DNA of 64,000 nucleotides from Vanrija pseudolonga (GCF_020906515.1 NC_085852.1:2790001-2854000); one strand, 5' to 3'. Counted from the stretch's first letter, positions 10,402 through 22,623 are shown. Program-made: numbers and translations. Notes: generated by a model from the sequence alone, not told the origin.

Positions 10402-13400
10402 CTACCGCCCAACGCCCCCTAGTCCCCCAAACGCCTCGCCAATCTCCGCAACCTTGACCACCACACCAGCCGCAGCGGCTCTCAACCTCCCTTCTCTGCC
10501 CCCAGCGGCGCGCTCACCGCTGCTCTGCGCCTCGAACACGGCATGTGCCCACTCCCCTGCGCCGAGAACAAGCGCCGGCGCATCAAGCGCAAAGGTGCGC
10601 CCCTTGTCTAGCTCGACGGCAGTGTCGAGAACTGCGAGCGCCAGGCCGAGCGCCGCGGACACGACCTGCGCCTGCGGGCTGTTGTCCACCTCGCCGTCCA
10701 GGTCTGGTGTGGCCTGGTGCCGCGCACCGACGGTCGTCGCCAGCTCCAGGGCAGCAGGTGCCAGCACAGCGAGGAAAGTCGGCGCGTGCCGGGCCGCGTG
10801 GATCAGCAGCGCGAGTGTCAGGAGAAATTTCTCCAGCGCCATAGGAGAGAGGACCAGGCCGGTACCTGCACCCCGATACCGCCCGCCACTGGCGATCGCG
10901 CGCGTCTCGCGCACCGATGCGTCCTGGAAGTACTCCCAGAAGCGGTTGATGAGCGGGAGGATGAAGAACTCGGCGGCGACGGATGAGAACGCGGCGACGG
11001 GCCGCTGAGCTGGCGTTGCCCCCATCTGCCTCGCAGACAGGCTGCCCTCGACTGCAACTTTTGGTCTCGCCGGCTCACCGACACGCAGCCGCCGCTGCCT
11101 TGCGAGCTCGGGCACCGTCTCCTCGCCCTGCCGCGCACCCTTGCTCAGTAGGAGGTTGCGCATGTCGGCAGCTGCGTCTTCCAGCTGACCCTGCTGGGGC
11201 TGGTCCTGCGGCGTGATGTACTTCTTGTGAAGGGCTGGGGGTAGTGTCTTGGACGGGAAGTCGACGCGGCGCGTGGTCCGTGGTGGGTCTGGGAATGGAA
11301 GCCCCGCAAGCTCGCGGGCACCCATGGCGAGTGCCGTGAGCATGACAGACTTTTGAAGCAGCGAGTAGCTGGCCGAGAAGTACTGCTCTGCGAGGAATCT
11401 GCCGTCAGTTAAATCCATGCGAGATGCACTCACGGAGGCACGTTGCGCGGCGAGCAGGCCACGAGGGCAGTCACCAAGCCCTGGCGCTTCTTCTCAAAGT
11501 CGTCGAGATGGTATGGGTCAGAGAGTGAGATGGCCGCCTGGGCAACATCCACGGCATTCTCAACGACCTCGCCGCCAAAGTTGCGTTTGGCGCGGATGAG
11601 GCCCTCACCCCACTCCAATCCCATCTCGATTGACTCGGGCTTCTCCTTGTCACGGAGCAGCTCGACAAGCTGACGGACATATACCGGCCGCTTGAGCTTC
11701 TTCTTCTTCGTGGCGTCGATCGCGAGTGTCGGATCGGCCGCCACCTCTTCGAGGAACGACGGTGTGGGCGACGGAGACCGTGATGAGCCGGGGTCCGACT
11801 CGGCGTAACCCTCGAGCGGGTCGGCCGCTTGGTCGTCGTCCAGCATGATAATCTTGGGCCGGGACTGGTGTTTCCGTCCTCGTGGCTCAAGCTTGGGCGA
11901 GGGCATCTCCACAACACTGGGCTTTGAGACCTCTGGCTCGGGCTCGACGTCCCTGTCCCAGCCGAGGAGCCACGCCGTACCCGACGGGTCGGCCGTGAGC
12001 ACCGCATCGGCATCCTTGACCCCGAGACACCCCCGGAGCCACCTGCACTCGTCCTTGCCGTCGCCGCTCCCGTCCCACATTCCTGTGAACTTGAGGCGGC
12101 GCGCTTTGACTGGCTTGCGATTCCGTTTCCGTGGCTCCTCGCCCATGCTGTCGTCTTCCAGGTCGGCCTGCAGCTCGGCCATGGTCTCCTCCTCGGTCGG
12201 CCCCTCCTCGCCGCTGTCGACGATCGTGAGCTCGCTCAGGATCTCGGCAACGAGCATGCCTAACCGCCGGATCTTGGGATCAGGATGGGACAGGAAGGCC
12301 TGCACAGCCTGCATGAACTGTGCGCGGCCCGCCAGGCCGATGAGGTAGGGGTCATACTGCGGCAGCAGCGAGAGCGCGAGGATGAGGGTGTGGGTGAGGC
12401 CTGGGTGCGGTGTCAGCTACGACGAGCGGAATGCAGCCGCCTTACGCACCAAATAATTGTCCATAGAGCCCAAACTTGATTTGCTTGGTATCAGACCACA
12501 CGTCCATGACGCGATCGATGAGCTGCCTCGCGGCTGGGCGGTCAGTCAAGCACCAGTCCCAGACCCACCAGAAGAGCCACCGCCAGCAGCCCAGGCCACA
12601 ATACTCCGCCTCAGCGCGACCTTGGGCACCTCCTCTCCCGCAGCGCTCCTCAAAAGCGTCTGCAGCAGCGCAGCCCAGGCATCCGAGCCGACGCTTGCGG
12701 GGCCCAGGAACTCGGCGACCACGACGGCGGCCCGGCAGACCCGTTCGTCCGGCACGTCTGGCTCGAGCGGGCTCGACGGTGACGCGAGGCGGAAGGTGAC
12801 GTGCTGCGCTAGCGAGTCGGCGAGCGTTGCGAGCGTCGACGTCGGCAGCGGGAGGAGGACGGCGGGGAAGAATGAGCCGGGGTAAGCTGGGAGCGGCGAG
12901 CCGTCTGCCGGGTGCAGGTGGCCGAGCGCTGGCGGCAGAAACGGGGGGAAGAAGGCCGGCGTCGGCCCGCTCTCAACAGTCGGGGGTGTCAGCAGCCCGA
13001 GACCAGCGAGCTTGGCGTACGCCTGCCGGAGGTGCTGTGGCTCGCTGGTGCCCGCCTGCGCAAGCTCATAGCTGAGGCTTTCGAGCCTGCGCACCAGTGA
13101 GTCAAAGTACGCGCGCGGCACGAGCGAGCCGGGCACGTCGCCAGTCCAACCAGCCTCGCGCCAGCGGCCGACAGCGTTCGCGACTTTGCCGGGCAGCGCC
13201 GCGAGCGCGCGCAGCCCGTCGTCCCAGGCGAGTTCGGCCGCCGCGTGCCCCCAAGTGGCCCAGTACACGTCGTCGATGCCATAAGCCGCGGGCAGCTTCG
13301 CGAGCGTGTCGAGCACGTAAGCACGCGACTCGGCTGGCAGCGGCGCAGGCGGGGCCGGCGCGAGCATGCCGCTCAGGTTGAGGTAGGATACCAGCGCGAC

Positions 13401-13712
13401 GCTGCGGTTGAGGGGGAGCTGGTCGGCGTGTTTGGCGGGAACGAAGAAGCTGTCGACGAGGGCGCGGCCGCGCGCGTCGAGCGCAGGCAGGAAGGTGGGC
13501 AGGGTGGAGAGCAGCGCCTGCTGCACGGCCGGCAGCTGGCGCGCGATCGCCCTTCCCGCGCCTGAAGCCGGCGCGATTGACGTGGGCGAGAGCCCCAGGT
13601 TGTCGAGCGTGCTGGAGAGGAGAAAGACGAAGCTGTCCGCGTCGGGTGGGGACGCGCGGAGCGCGTCCCGCAGCGAGCGGAGCGCGGCGCTCGCGGCGTC
13701 GTCTGGCGGCAT
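10402..13712 (-). CDS. TEL2: Telomere length regulation protein Tel2 (TELO2), TTT-complex subunit
   Basis: Exons 12569-13712, 12450-12533, 11434-12400 and 10402-11398 give 1063 residues. The recognisable conserved block is the TELO2 domain at about 645-755: PVYVRQLVELLRDKEKPES, then repeated helices ending in SLSDPYHLDDFEKKRQGLV and, across the last intron, FLAEQYFSASYSLLQKSVML. Upstream are SHPDPKIRRLGMLVAEIL (typical of the family) and an acidic insert. Tel2 works with Tti1 and Tti2 as an Hsp90 adaptor for newly made PIKK kinases (TOR, ATM/ATR type). The start ATG at 13712 is preferred over an in-frame ATG 105 nt upstream, because sequence similarity-like features begin after it. The gene is head to head with PAC3, 181 bp apart. 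Confidence 0.88.
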
Positions 13713-13893
13713 GGTGGTGTGAGTTGGGCAAGCGCAAGTGTTGAGCGGAGAAGACGTTGACATCGAAAGTGGAGGTGTCTGATGGAATGCGTCACGTGGC
13801 CGCTGCGTCACCGACATTGTTCCAACTTACTCTTCGATCTCTTCGACACCTTTCGACACCGTCCTTCGTCCCTCCAGAGCACAACACCGCGCC
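13713..13893. promoter_or_regulatory. Compact bidirectional promoter between TEL2 and PAC3
   Basis: Only 181 bp separate the divergent starts of two chaperone-type housekeeping genes. No TATA box is seen; the stretch is CT-rich towards PAC3. A shared promoter is an inference from the spacing. Confidence 0.5.
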
Positions 13894-14518
13894 ATGTCCT
13901 CCCTCCTGGAAGAAGCCTACGCCCCGCCCCTGCCCCAGCCTGCAGCGGCGGCACCGCAGGCCCCGATCCCGACGTACCGCCTGCGCCGGGACATTGCGGG
14001 CGTCGAGACCGAGCTCGTCGTGGAGACGTTTGACGATAGGGTGTTGGTCGTGTTGACGCAGAGCGGCAAGGTCGGGTGCTTGGTGAGTGGGCGTGTAGCC
14101 ATCTGCATTCTTCTTTGCGTGCGCTGACACGTCCCAGACTCAGGCCCACCTCCCGCCCGTCGCCCAGCTCGTCCCGCCCCCGGCGCACACGGACGCCGCG
14201 CCCTCGGCACTCTCGGCCCTCCCGCCCCCGCCGCCAGCGACGCACCTCACGCCGCTGCTCGGCGCGCCCCCGCAGCCGACACTGCACGAGCTGTACGTCT
14301 CGCAGATTGCCACGCTGGTATGGTGGGCGCTTCAGCTGGCGCGCGCGCCGCGCCGCCCCGTCGTCGTCGGGCTCGCGCTCAAGCGCGCGCCACGTGGCCC
14401 CGGGCTTGACGACGACGACGAGGGCGTGGATGGGGACGACGAGAGGGTCCGGTTCGCCGGCGTCATGGACATGGTGGCGTCCTGGCCTGGTCCTGCGTCT
14501 GCTCCTGCTCCGCAGTAG
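13894..14518 (+). CDS. Proteasome assembly chaperone 3 (PSMG3/PAC3-like)
   Basis: Exons 13894-14082 and 14138-14518 give 189 residues. The pattern matches the PAC3 family: a short N-terminus; a beta-strand block with TELVVETFDDRVLVVLTQSGKVGCL; then LTPLLGAPPQPTLHELYVSQIATLVWW; and a final RPVVVGLALKRA strand. Human PSMG3 is about 122 residues; the extra length here comes from Pro-rich linkers and an acidic C-terminal insert (DDDDEGVDGDDE). PAC3 pairs with PAC4 to help assemble the proteasome alpha ring in the cytosol. The motif order and spacing support the call; the overall identity is low, as is usual for this family. Confidence 0.78.
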
Positions 14519-14954
14519 ACGCCGACACCTGCCAAGCAACCGCGACCTGAGCCGAGGCGTCGCCGAGCCCGCCGCGCAACGCCGCGAATTGAAACTTTGC
14601 GCCGCGATCGCCAGAGCCCCCACTCACACGACCGACGAGCCAACCACAACGAGATAGATGGTCATAGAGGAGGCAATGTAGCATGTATATTAGTTGCACT
14701 CGCAGCAGCGGCGATCTCGTCGGGTGTAGGTTGTCACCCCGGCACTTCCGCCTCACTCCGCAGGAACTGCCCCAAGCCCCTCCCAACCTGCCTCGCGCAC
14801 CTCGGCCTTCGGCCCTCGGCGCTCACCGCAGTCATAAAGTCCGTATGCATGTGCGTTCTCACAAAGAGTATGGACGTGGGCCATGGGCGGCCAATGTAAT
14901 GTGCGTGTAGTTGAATCTCGTTGCTATGGGTGCTGTTGTCGCCGTCGGTGCAGC
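14519..14954. other. Intergenic region between convergent PAC3 and GT2 genes
   Basis: 436 bp holding two 3' ends. It is slightly AT-richer near 14650-14700 and 14890-14950. Nothing else is recognised. Confidence 0.45.
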
Positions 14955-16837
14955 TCAAATCCGGTTGTTGTTCCGGCCGGCCATCTCGACGTCGTAGACA
15001 CCGTGTTGTGCCTCGCCGTGGTCGGGGCCCGCGCCAGCGCTGTCGGCCATCTTTTCCTGCTGAGCAGCAGTCGTGGCAGTGGCAGGGTCTCCGATACCGG
15101 CACGGGTACCCCATCCAGTCTTGTGGAGGGTGAAGAGGGCGTAGAGCTTCATGATAGCGAAGTAGTAGCCGAAGAGAATGAACACGGGCACGTAGATAAT
15201 GTCCTGGGGGCGCGACCAGAGGTGGGGGAGAACCTTGAGGGTACGAGTGCACATGAGCCAGACGACGTACGAGACGACAATGTTCCACGCAGGCAAGTGG
15301 TAGCCGCCGTCCTCCTTGTGCTTGGTACTCTTGACAATCAGGTAGATGACAAGACATGGGCCGACGAGAAGGGTGAGGGGGTTGATAAACTTGTCGATCA
15401 TGGTGTAGGCGATGTACGGGTGCTTGGTCCAAACATAACGCTCGGTGAAGATGGAGCGAATGTCCGAGCGCCAAGTGTTACGCGTCCAACGGAGCACCTG
15501 CTTGAGGAAACGCCAGTTGGGCTTCATGGTCGAGAGAAGCTCGGCTTCCTTGCAGACCTGGACGTACGTGTTCCAGCCGTGCGAGACCATCCAGCGGGTG
15601 AGGAACTTGTCGTCACCAGAGTTGAGGTGGTACTTGCCGAGCCAGAGGTCGTTGGTGAAGCCGTGGAGGAAGTCGGGGTCCTTGAGAATAACAGTGCGGT
15701 AGGCAGCGGTACGGCCCGAGAGACAGGGGATACCGCCGTCAATGTGGGTCGACGACGCAATCTCAATGTTGCGGATGGTGAGACGGAAACCGGCGAGCAC
15801 CTCCCAGACGGTCATGCGGGGGCCACAAGGCTTGACCCTCTGCGAGGTGCCGACGCCGCCGACCTGCTGGTCCTCAAAGCACGCAAGGACGTAGGGGAGG
15901 AGAAGCGGGGGCCAGATGGCATCGTCGTCGGCGAACACGATAATGTCGGTCGTCGTGTTGCGGATACCGTGGGCCATCTGGAGACGCTTGTTGGCGAAGG
16001 GAACCGTAAGGACACGAATACGCGAGGGGTCGACCGACTCGGCGAGCTCCATGAGCGGGCCCTTCATCTTCTCCTCGGTGACAATGATAATTTCCTTGGG
16101 GTTGCCGACGAGCCACGAGAAGGCTGCCTCTGGTGTGTGTGTTAGTGGTGTGACTTGTCTTTCCACAGGTCCACTTACCCCTGAACTCCTCTCCAGCATC
16201 AATAGTAGGCACGATGATCGTGACATCCTCGTTGGCATGGTCTGAAAAGGCGGTGTGTCAGCGGGCAACGGCCAGCGTGCGCACGCGCACGCGCCCAGTA
16301 GTTACTTACAGGTTGGAGTCTCGGGCAAGGGAATTGGGCGATACACGAAGCGTGCAATCAGACGAATAATGTACCATAAGTAACGGTAAAAGCTGTACAG
16401 TTAGCATAGGCGTAGGCGTAGGGTTTGGCGTGCACGGGCGGACGGCGGCGTCGGCGGCGCCAGACGCCAGGTGTGCGCCGGCGCCCAGGTCATCGACTGC
16501 GGATGCGAGCTGGCGCGTGATCCGAGCAGCAGAAGGAGCCCTAATGGCCAGCCTGGGCATCCTTTGACGCGCGCCGCAGAAACACGCGCGATCCGACCGC
16601 CGCGTGCGCATCCCTTTTGTGCCGACTTACCCAATGATGCCGAAGGGCACGACTGCGGGATGTCAGTGGGAGGGCTTGGGGCAGGTTGAACGGCGCGACG
16701 CCGCGAACTGCGGGTTGCGCCGCGGCGTCGCGCCAATGATGGCGACTTACAGACTGGAAACTTGTCTGCTGTGAGGTCTAGCGAGGGGTTAGCAAGCGGC
16801 CTCTATGCTCAGCTCGTCGCCGCTACTCACACAACAT
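14955..16837 (-). CDS. Processive family-2 glycosyltransferase, Cps1/hyaluronan-synthase-like
   Basis: Six exons (16831-16837, 16751-16765, 16631-16652, 16310-16392, 16179-16241, 14955-16129) give 454 residues. The GT2 signature is complete: VTIIVPTIDAGEEF, the UDP-sugar Asp cluster VFADDDAIWPP, GRTAAYR, the acceptor-side NSGDDKFLTRW and the processive motif QVLRWTRNTWRSD. A hydrophobic N-terminal segment and three C-terminal membrane segments place it in the plasma membrane. In Cryptococcus, related Cps1 makes hyaluronan-type polymer; here polymer identity is inferred. The first three exons are only 7, 15 and 22 nt long, yet the splice sites are all canonical and the frame closes exactly, which strongly supports the model. 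The N-terminal start is the least certain part. Confidence 0.85.
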
Positions 16838-18521
16838 GTTGGCAAGTGCTGGCGCCTGCCGGCGGGGAACGGAACGGTGACGAGCCTGTCTGCGCTCACG
16901 ACCCGGGCGGGGTGGTCGCTAGCGTCGTCTGTCGGGAGGGTGGTGAAAACGGGTCTCCTCGAGGGGGGGGAGCTGGGCCTCTGGCTCGCAACTCTTTATT
17001 ATGCGCGCGCCGGCGCTGATAGGGGAGGGGGGAGGGGGGAGGGAGGAAGGGAGTGAGGGAGAGTGAGGAGGAGGAAGGTGAAGCAGTGTTGTGTGTGTTG
17101 TTGGATGATTGAGTGAGGGTTGGGTGCGAAAATGGGCGCGGCGGCGCAGGCGGGCCTAGGGCTACGCGGCAGTGCGTGGTGGTGGTGGGTAGTGTGAGTT
17201 GAGTGGTGCACCGTAGAGCGTAGTGTGTGTGTGGTGGGTTGGGAAGCGCCTGCCTGCACGCCCAGGGCACAATGCCGCTTGTCGATCGAGGGTTCCGGGG
17301 GCAAGGTGCTGCTGCCAGTGGTGGGCGCCGCCTGGGAACAACCACCAACCGCCTGCAAAACCAAACTCCAGGGTCGGGCCCTTAAAGTGTCAGACGCGCA
17401 ACGCACACTACGATGCAAGCACGACGGCCGCCGGCCAATGACGCGGGGGGCGAAATGGTACAGTGCATTCGCGTTCATTGTTCTGTCTGGCAGGTAGTAT
17501 AGCATAGCAGTGGTGAGAAGGAATGCATGTGGTGTGGTGTGTGCAGCTGCAGTGCAGAGAGCAAGACGCAGCAGCACGCACGAGCAAGCACAACCTTCCT
17601 CGCACCCCAGCTACCTCGGTGAAGCCCCCGCCGCCTCCCGTCGTCGAGATCCAGACCTCAGCATGCTCAAACTGCTGCTGACTGGACGCTGTTCCTGAAT
17701 CGTGACAACGGCGCAGAGTGTTTTGTTTTGTCGCACCGTCGCAGAGGCCATTAGCCCAAACATAATAATCCCCCCCGTGCCTATTTATTTTTTTCTCGCT
17801 AAGGGTCTGCCAGAAGGGTCCGAGCAGCGCACAAGGGCCAAGGCGAAGCACCGCTTTGCGCCCGCGCGCCCACGCCAGCTGCCCAAGGCCCTTGGCTGGC
17901 TAAACTTGACACTTGTGTCAGGGAGGGAGCGTCACGGGAGCAGACGCGCGACCTTGGCTTTGAAGCAAGCAACACTGCGCTCGCTCGCTGCGCGCTGCGG
18001 ACGCGATTCGGTGGGCGAAGTTGTTGTTGTTTGGCTCGCTCGACGCGACGAAGCGAGACGAACCAGACGTCGCAGCACACCCGCACGGACCTGATTCGTC
18101 GCAATTCCACAGCAGCAGATCATTACGGCCATCGTCATGACGCTTATTCGCACCAGAGCGGAGGCAATCTGGCGGCACTGGGCGTGGCGGCGGCGTGGTA
18201 TACACGCGACCCGACCAACCGGCCGAGTGGCACCGCCGGCCGCTGTCGTCAACGCCGGCCACGCTCGGCGTCGCCGCATCGGCTCCGACTACGCACTGCA
18301 TAGCGCACTTGCATTGGCGTTCGCCGCCCCGGCGCCGACTGCGAGCCACGGAAGATGCCGAAGCCGGGCCGGGGGTAGATCCGCTCGCAGGCGATAGCGT
18401 GATATCTCGCAACGTCGTCGCTGCTGCTCCTGTGGTATCTGACGAACGGCCGGCTACTTAAGCTGCTTCATAGAGAGCTCTGCTAACCAGTCAACCTAGC
18501 CGCTAAACCCCTCACGCCGCC
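16838..18521. other. Long divergent intergenic region, GT2 gene and DUF427 gene
   Basis: 1.7 kb between two divergent starts. The first part, close to the glycosyltransferase, has a purine-rich tract on the plus strand (about 16960-17100, GGGA/GGAG repeats), that is CT-rich in the direction of that gene; this is common in fungal core promoters. Open frames on both strands are short and Arg/Ser/His-rich. I see no gene here. Confidence 0.5.
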
Positions 18522-19454
18522 ATGACGCTCCCGACCGACCCGGCAGTCTTCGCCCCCACCATCCCGACCTTCAGCGGCGCGCCCAACACTGCGCTCCCCA
18601 CGCCGCCCGAGTCGGCCCAACTCGCACGACGCAGGCTGATCAACTACGACAGCTACTCGTACGAGCCGAGCTCGCGCTGGGTCCGCGCGGTGCGCGGGGC
18701 CACCGCGGTCGTGGACAGCAGGTTCCAGCTGCTTGTTTGGGAGCGCGGCGTGCGCGGCGAGCTCAAGACGGGCAAGTTGCCCAGCTATGCGTTCCCTTCT
18801 GCGCATGTACGCACCGACCTGCTCCGCCCGTCGAGCGACGAGGCGGCGGCTAAAGCCGCGGTGAATTACTACTCGCGCCCGTCGCGCCACGCGGCCGTGG
18901 CCTGGTTCGACTTGACGCTCCCCGACGGCCAAGTGTTGCCCAACGCAGCGTGGAAGTACACCGCTGTCCCCGGCCTCGAGGACTACTTCCTCTTCCGGTG
19001 GACTTCGGGCCTGTTCGACTGGTACGAGGAGAGCGAGCGCGTGCACACGCACCCGCGCGACAGCCAGGTCCGCACCGAAGTGATCCCCTCTACACGCTCT
19101 GTGCAGGTGTACACGAAAGACAGCGAGCGCCGCCTGCTCGCCGACAGCACCGCCACGCGCATCCTCTTCGAGCGCGGCATCCCCGCCCGCTTCTACTTCC
19201 CGCCCGCCGACGTCAAGTTTGACGAGCTCGTCGCCGTGCCCGGCCTCGTGACGAGCTGCCCCTACAAGGGGTATGCGGACAAGTACTGGCACATCAAGGG
19301 CGACACCACCGAGGAAAAGCTCGCGTGGGCGTACTCCAACCCGCTGCATCAGGTCGAGTGGATCAAGGACTACGTTGGCTTCCTCAACGAGAGCGTCGAG
19401 CTCGTCGTTGACGGCGGGCCGTTCACCGAGGGCGAGCCGGGCTGGATCGAGTAG
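18522..19454 (+). CDS. DUF427 (NTP_transf_9-like) protein with two domain copies
   Basis: A single exon of 310 residues. The C-terminal copy (about 195-300) is typical of DUF427: RRLLADSTATRILFERGIPARFYFPPADV, SCPYKGYADKYW, WAYSNPLHQVEWIKDYVGFLNE and VVDGG. The N-terminal copy (about 50-150) keeps RGATAVVDSRFQLLVWERG and AFPSAHVRTDLL, then diverges, so it looks like an eroded first repeat. The biochemical role of DUF427 is unknown; the fold is a small beta barrel and bacterial members sit beside oxidoreductases. The stop is only 90 bp from the stop of the convergent regulator gene. Confidence 0.88.
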   Translation: MTLPTDPAVFAPTIPTFSGAPNTALPTPPESAQLARRRLINYDSYSYEPSSRWVRAVRGATAVVDSRFQLLVWERGVRGELKTGKLPSYAFPSAHVRTDLLRPSSDEAAAKAAVNYYSRPSRHAAVAWFDLTLPDGQVLPNAAWKYTAVPGLEDYFLFRWTSGLFDWYEESERVHTHPRDSQVRTEVIPSTRSVQVYTKDSERRLLADSTATRILFERGIPARFYFPPADVKFDELVAVPGLVTSCPYKGYADKYWHIKGDTTEEKLAWAYSNPLHQVEWIKDYVGFLNESVELVVDGGPFTEGEPGWIE

Positions 19455-19544
19455 GCTGGTGGTGGAGACGCCGGGCTGGATCTTGAGTTGAACAGGCCGG
19501 GGGCTGCACACTGCAATAGAATACATCCATAATGTACACAACTA

Positions 19545-22500
19545 TTAGCCCAGGAAGTTTTGCAGGTCGAACACGATCTGGTTGAAGTCGTCGGTCTGGT
19601 CGTCAGCGGCTGGACCTGGAGGGTACATCAGCCACTTACATTGGTCTCGGGCCACACGTCGATGGGGAACGGCTGGCCGACCGGCGCACCGAGGAGCTGT
19701 TGCAACTGCGGCGTCAGCTTCTTCCTGTGACACGTAGCTCACAAAGTCCGGCGAGATCCCCTCCTGCTGCACAATCTCGCCCGTGTCGCCCAGCGGCTGC
19801 CTCGACGTCGACGAGATCATGTCGACCCAGATTGGCGGCTGGGTGTCGAGGCCCGACACCATGGGCAGCATGGCGTCCGGCTGCAGGTCGGCAGGTGGCG
19901 GCGGCAGCTCGACAGGCGGCATGGCGACAATGTTTACCTGTGGTCTGCCCTCGCCGAGCTCGATCAAGCGGGTTCTCCAGCCAACCAGCATGAGGTGCTC
20001 TTCTGGGTCCTTGGCTGCCGGGCCGTCTGGCTCGCCCTCGGTCGATCCACTCTCGTGGTTTGCAGCTGCGTTGCGCGCCGCCAGCGTTTTGGCTTTGGCA
20101 CGTTCGCGGAGGCGGAGCAGCCAGTCAAGGTTCTTGCGCAGCTCGCGGTGTGGCAGCGACGAGAGGATCGACTGGAGCAGGTTGATGACTGACTCGAGCT
20201 CGGCCATGGCGAGGGTCACGAGGGGTGACGTAGGGGACACGGCGCACACAGTCGCCATGCAGACTGCCGACGAGAACGCGTGCGACTGGTGGGTCAGCAA
20301 TGAGGGGATACGCATCACCCACCCAGAACTGCCAATGCCTGGTGCTCAACAGAGGGAACAGCGAGTGGATACTTCTCAGCATGGCAATCATCATCTGAAT
20401 GGTCAGGTTGGTGTTCCAGAGGGCATCATATGACTCACACTACTCCGCTCAATGACAGCGAGGTAGGCGTCCGCGTATGGCGAGTGCGTCGGGTCCTCGG
20501 GGAACGTGTACAGCGCGTGGACAAAGTACGGCCTCAGGAGGAGGAAGACAGCTGCGCAGTAGTCGAGCGTGAGGGAGTGTTGCTGAGTACAGGTGAGCGT
20601 AATCGTCGCACTCCACCTACCTGGAATGTGAGTTTGAGGTCCTTCCGGCTGGGCTCGGGGGTAGCAGCGTCGGCAGCGAGCTGGGTAGTGTATCGCGAGA
20701 CCATGGCGCGTGCCGTTGCTCGGCACCTCAGATTGAAGGGCACCTCGGCCTCGGCCTTCACACTGAGGGGTTAGCCCTAGCACAAAACACGCCAACCCAC
20801 ATGCTCTGCCAGATCTCCACGACATGCGAGTATGGCGACGGCTGGACCTGGAGTGACTCGTCCAGCGCCCTGAGAGGTTAGCTATCGAAGGCATTGACCA
20901 CCTCACCTCTTGACCAGGATCGACAGCTTGCAGCGGTGCAGCTCAAAGTAGTTGCTTGCGGGGATGTAGTAGTCGTCGGGGAACTTGGTGTCGTACTGGT
21001 TAGCAGCGATGCCTGTTCTGGGGAGGTCAGCACGGCACAGAACCTGGAACCTCACGGCCTGTCCCAGCACCGTGACTGCGAGTGTCAGCTACATGTCGCT
21101 TCCGTAGCAGACATACCAGAAACACGTCGTGGCTGAAGGCCTCCCAGAACACCTTGCGCCTGTTGTTCAGGTCTTCCTCGGACAGGTTCCAGCTCTGTCC
21201 ATCGCGGTGGAGGCCCATCTGTATGGGTAAGCCAAGGTGACAACTGGTGACCCACCGAAAGGACAAGACGCATTGCCAAACCACGCATCTGCCACGCGAG
21301 GTCTGTCCCGCTGCGCATGCCCGCGTACGAGCAGTACCGCGCCATGAGCGACTGCGAGTTGTCAGATCGTCTCAAACCGCCAACTCACAGTCGTCTGCAC
21401 GCCAATCAACGTTGTCAAAGTTAAGAACCGTCCGTTGACGAGACACTGGCGAGCCATGTCAAAGTAGAACTTTCCCGTCGGGTCGTCCAGTGGCAACTCG
21501 AGACTGACGAGGGTGCCGAGCGCGAGCACGATGTATACCATCGCGATACGCTGGAACGCAAGGCACGTATCGGTGAACCCCTTGGGGTCGGTGTTGAGGT
21601 TGGCGTACACGCTGTCGTAGATAACGGCAAACTCGTCACGGCTCAGCGCCGACCCGTTCCACGCCAAGTGTCTGTAGTTGCTCTCGACGAGGATCCACCC
21701 CTCGTCCTTGGACGGCAGCTCGGCCACCGCCTGTGCGTACCGCCGTGTTGAGGGGACGCCGAAGATGGAGCTCGAGGATGGGTCGGTGTGGAATGGATGG
21801 TTGGGCGACTGCGAGCGTGTCGGCGACGGCGGGCGGGTGTCTGCCACATCTCCACCGCCTTGGGGCTGTGGGTGTGAGCTAAACCGTGGACAGTGCGGAT
21901 TAACTCACCTCGGAGAGCCATAGCGGCATGGCGGATCCACCGAGATATCTCGATCTCCCGCCCGAAACGACGAGCGTGCCCGAGTTCTTGACCCGGTCTC
22001 CTAGCTCCTCGTCCACCTCGACGTCGTCGTGCGGCGACTCGAGCTGCACGCGCCGCTGCTCATTACGCAGCATGTCGGCTGCTTCCTCGCCCTCTGACCG
22101 GCGAGCCTCGAAGCTCGCGCGTGCGCCAGCGGCACCGAGGAGCCCGAGGCCGTCGAGCGCGCTCGGTGGCGGGCTGCGGCGCACCTCGCGCCGCGAGAGC
22201 TCCTTGACGAGCGCCTCGAGGTCCTTGACCTTGTCAAGCAGTGTCTGGCGCTCCGAGAACCTAAAGTCAGCGAGGCCATACGCGCCGGCCACTCACAGCT
22301 CCTTGATGGGGAACGACTCGCCGGGGCACATGGCCGCGCACCCGCGCCGCACGCACGCCGAGCACGGAACTGGGGCGGCGTTAGCAGCCGGCCCGTAGCG
22401 CCATGCATGCGACTCACTCTTCCTATCACACTTGACCTTCAAGCGCCGGCATTCTGGGAGCCCCGCGGAGGAACGTCGCGCGAATCGCCGCTGGTCAGCG

Positions 22501-22623
22501 ACATTGTGCGACAATGTGACACCGCCCCGACTTACCGGCACAGTTCTTGCCTGGTCTGGGTGCGGGTGTGCCATTGGCTTCATGGGCCTCGGCGGCTGCG
22601 GATGACTCGCGCACGGCCGGCAT
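19545..22623 (-). CDS. Zn2Cys6 transcription factor with Fungal_trans domain
   Basis: The gene has many small introns. The first three exons (22536-22623, 22418-22453, 22297-22369) rebuild a canonical zinc cluster at about residues 28-52: CAECRRLKVKCDRKIPC then SACVRRGC. A heptad-like linker follows (RQTLLDKVKDLEALVKEL), then the regulatory domain with DEGWILVESNYRHLAWNG, FYFDMARQCL, a Gly-rich turn and GLHRDGQSWNLSEEDLNNRR followed by KVFWEAF, which is the Fungal_trans hallmark. The last exon ends in DDFNQIVFDLQNFLG. These proteins bind CGG-containing sites in the nucleus and regulate catabolic or nutrient genes; the target is unknown. A 12-bp palindrome containing CACGTG lies 217 bp upstream. 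Internal exon boundaries between about 20000 and 21400 were not all resolved. Confidence 0.87.

Noticed and set aside
14883-16145. A 420-codon open frame on the plus strand.
   Set aside because: Antisense to the glycosyltransferase gene; no domain and no splice extension.
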